NCBI GenBank assembly: GCA_028283855.1
Contig: JAPWJX010000004.1
Coordinates: 1-64,000, forward strand
Origin: Verrucomicrobium sp.
GTDB taxonomy: Bacteria; Verrucomicrobiota; Verrucomicrobiia; Methylacidiphilales; GAS474
Reading direction: 5' to 3'
DNA length: 64,000 nucleotides
Part shown: positions 62,649-64,000 of the stretch, piece by piece
How positions within the stretch are numbered: position 1 is the stretch's first letter
How the letters are laid out: every line of letters begins with the position of its first letter
Made by a program: the position numbers and the translations under genes
The notes under the pieces: model-generated
Databases searched by the model: none
The model's input: the letters and a program-made list of their open reading frames with translations, nothing else
Told to the model about the DNA's origin: nothing

Positions 62649-63554
62649 ATGGAAGCCAAGCCCGCTCCGCTGGACCTGACGGTCCGCGTTGGCTGCGACT
62701 TCGTCTATGAGACGACGCAGCCCACCCCCATTCTCCTGGTCCTCAAGCCGCGCATCGCGGAGAACCAGGTCATTCAGGAGGAAAAACTCTCCTTCGGCCC
62801 CGGCCTGCCGCCGCACGAGTTTGAGGACATCTGCGGCAATATCACCTACCGCTGCGTGCTGGCGCCGGGGCGCAACGAGATCCGGCACGACGCGATCGTG
62901 GCCGTCTCCTCCCAGCCGGAGAACCTGGAGGTGGACGACCACCCGGTGCCGGTGGAGCAGCTGCCGCCGGAGCTGCTGCGCTACACGCTGCCCAGCCGCT
63001 ACTGCGATTCGGACAAGCTGCTCGACTTTGCCTGGAGCCAGTTTGGCGGCGTGCCGCACGGCCTCCGGCGCGTGCAGGCGATCTGCGACTGGGTGCACGA
63101 GAATATCGAATACCGCTTCGGCTCCGGCCGGGCGGACATCTCCGCCTCCGAGGTCATTCACCGCGGCTACGGCGTCTGCCGGGACTTCGCCCATTGCGGC
63201 ATCGCGCTCTGCCGGGCTTTCAACATGCCCGCGCGCTACGTCACCGGCCACTTGCCGGACATCGGCTACATCGACCCCGGCGTGCCGATGGACTTTCACG
63301 CGTACATGGAGGTCTACCTGGGGCAGCGGTGGTACACTTTCGATCCCCGTTACAACGTGCCGCGCATCGGCCGGGTGAAGGTGGCGCACGGCCTCGACGC
63401 GGTCGACGGCGCTTTCTCCACCATCTACGGCCAGGCTAAGCTGACTTACTTCGAGGTGTGGGCCTACCAGGTCCGCTCCGGGGAGGTTTCCATCGGCGAC
63501 CCGATCGACCTTTCCCGCCGCCTGGACGGGACGGTCGAGGTCCGTTACGCCTGA
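62649..63554 (+). CDS. Transglutaminase-like cysteine protease-fold protein
   Basis: A 301-residue protein with an intact catalytic triad: Cys177 in RGYGVCRDFAH, His217 in PMDFHAYMEV, Asp232 in YTFDPRYN. The N-terminal half (TVRVGCDFVYETTQPTPILLVLKP) is the beta-rich domain common in bacterial transglutaminase-like proteins of this type. No signal peptide is seen. ATG 62649 was chosen because it starts the conserved domain; the frame is open to 62586. Such proteins may be proteases or crosslinking enzymes. It is convergent with the truncated gene at the right end. Confidence 0.9.
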   Translation: MEAKPAPLDLTVRVGCDFVYETTQPTPILLVLKPRIAENQVIQEEKLSFGPGLPPHEFEDICGNITYRCVLAPGRNEIRHDAIVAVSSQPENLEVDDHPVPVEQLPPELLRYTLPSRYCDSDKLLDFAWSQFGGVPHGLRRVQAICDWVHENIEYRFGSGRADISASEVIHRGYGVCRDFAHCGIALCRAFNMPARYVTGHLPDIGYIDPGVPMDFHAYMEVYLGQRWYTFDPRYNVPRIGRVKVAHGLDAVDGAFSTIYGQAKLTYFEVWAYQVRSGEVSIGDPIDLSRRLDGTVEVRYA

Positions 63555-64000
63555 CCGGCGTTCTTGCCTTCCTCTTCCAAAAGGCCCGCCCATTCCCGAC
63601 GCAGGGTGGCCTGGGCCAGGTCGAGCCGCTCGAGCCGGGCCGGGTCCTGCGCGTAGATGAAGCGCGGGGGCGGCGCCAGGAGGCGGCGGTGGAAGCCGGT
63701 GCCCTCCAGGTTGCGGAACTGGTCCCAGGATGCCGGGGCGTCGCTGCAGAGGAGGCCGGTGGTTTCCACCGGCGCGGGGAGGTCGTCCCGGGTGCGCGTG
63801 GGCACCTGGCGGAAAAAGGCCTCCATGCCCCGCAGATATTCGGCCTCCATCGGGGCCAGGAGGGCTTCCAGCGCCTCGGCCTCCGCCGCATAGTCCAGGA
63901 AGGGTTCCGCGCGGCCCAGGAGGGCCTGCGCCAGCGCGCGGGGTTCGGGCGGCATCTTGTCCCAGTGCTTGTTCTCCGGCTTGCCGCCGCCGAAGTGCCA
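63545..64000 (-). CDS. Unknown protein, partial (N-terminus beyond the window)
   Basis: The frame is open from stop TAA 63545-63547 to the window edge, giving 151 residues that run WHFGGGKPENKHWDK then MPPEPRALAQALL and so on. It is rich in Ala, Glu, Leu and Arg and mostly helical, with a cysteine in LLCSDAPASW and RRLLAPPPRFIY. I recognise no family. ATG 63955 could start a shorter product, but the open frame before it suggests a longer gene. It overlaps the transglutaminase gene by ten bases. Confidence 0.6.
   Translation of the reverse strand, partial: WHFGGGKPENKHWDKMPPEPRALAQALLGRAEPFLDYAAEAEALEALLAPMEAEYLRGMEAFFRQVPTRTRDDLPAPVETTGLLCSDAPASWDQFRNLEGTGFHRRLLAPPPRFIYAQDPARLERLDLAQATLRREWAGLLEEEGKNAGQA

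Overview
The window comes from a GC-rich Gram-negative bacterium. Outer-membrane barrels, an acyloxyacyl hydrolase-like protein, a Wza-type lipoprotein and TlpA/Msr export all point to a diderm. The gene set (GDYXXLXY/DUF2157 pair, OprP-like porin, mannitol 2-dehydrogenase operon, HTH_31-type regulator) would fit a member of the Verrucomicrobiota, but no phylogenetic marker is present, so that placement is inference.

Bases 1-4372 differ from the rest. They are much poorer in G+C and end exactly at the 3' (CCA) end of a tRNA-Gly(GCC) gene, the usual landing site of integrative elements. This segment holds the shattered remains of an AIPR (abortive-infection phage-resistance) gene, a small membrane protein with 21-bp in-frame repeats, and an intact 754-codon protein with a Cys4 zinc motif and a PD-(D/E)xK-like nuclease signature. 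I read it as the edge of a decaying defence island.

Bases 4450-23000 are housekeeping and metabolic genes in short operons: an RluA-type pseudouridine synthase with a TerC-family protein; 6-phosphogluconolactonase with an SDR; a PagL-like barrel; a type II NADH dehydrogenase fused to cyclic-nucleotide and CBS domains; an orphan sulfate-type binding protein preceded by an unlisted 52-codon reading frame; an aldehyde dehydrogenase with one frameshift; an MFS exporter; a secreted MsrB-MsrA-TlpA methionine sulfoxide repair unit; a copper amine oxidase; an aldo/keto reductase; and a CHASE/PAS histidine kinase with two response regulators.

Bases 23100-38560 are mostly envelope and exopolysaccharide genes: an OprP-like porin, an initiating polyprenyl glycosylphosphotransferase, two GT4 glycosyltransferases, a polymerase, a flippase, an ABC exporter, an outer-membrane barrel, a Wza-like lipoprotein and a Wzc-like chain-length protein whose kinase motifs are degenerate.

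Bases 38554-52008, all on the minus strand and tightly packed, encode nearly complete purine breakdown: adenine and guanine deaminases, a Rieske oxygenase in the place where xanthine dehydrogenase would be expected, uricase, HIU hydrolase, OHCU decarboxylase, allantoinase, two M20 amidohydrolases, ureidoglycine aminohydrolase and a 2-hydroxyacid dehydrogenase that could reduce the final glyoxylate. This is the plant-type ureide route that frees all the nitrogen as ammonia. A DUF2157/GDYXXLXY membrane pair sits between guanine and adenine deaminase.

Bases 52050-57400 run the other way and form a mannitol/fructose operon: a leader with small reading frames, a divergent mannitol dehydrogenase paralogue lacking the NAD motif, a canonical mannitol 2-dehydrogenase, an HAD phosphatase and a fructokinase. 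A tRNA-Leu(CAG) follows. The right end has a membrane protein, a divergent NAD-epimerase/HTH regulator pair, a VOC protein, a secreted tail-fibre-like protein, a transglutaminase-like protein and a truncated unknown gene.
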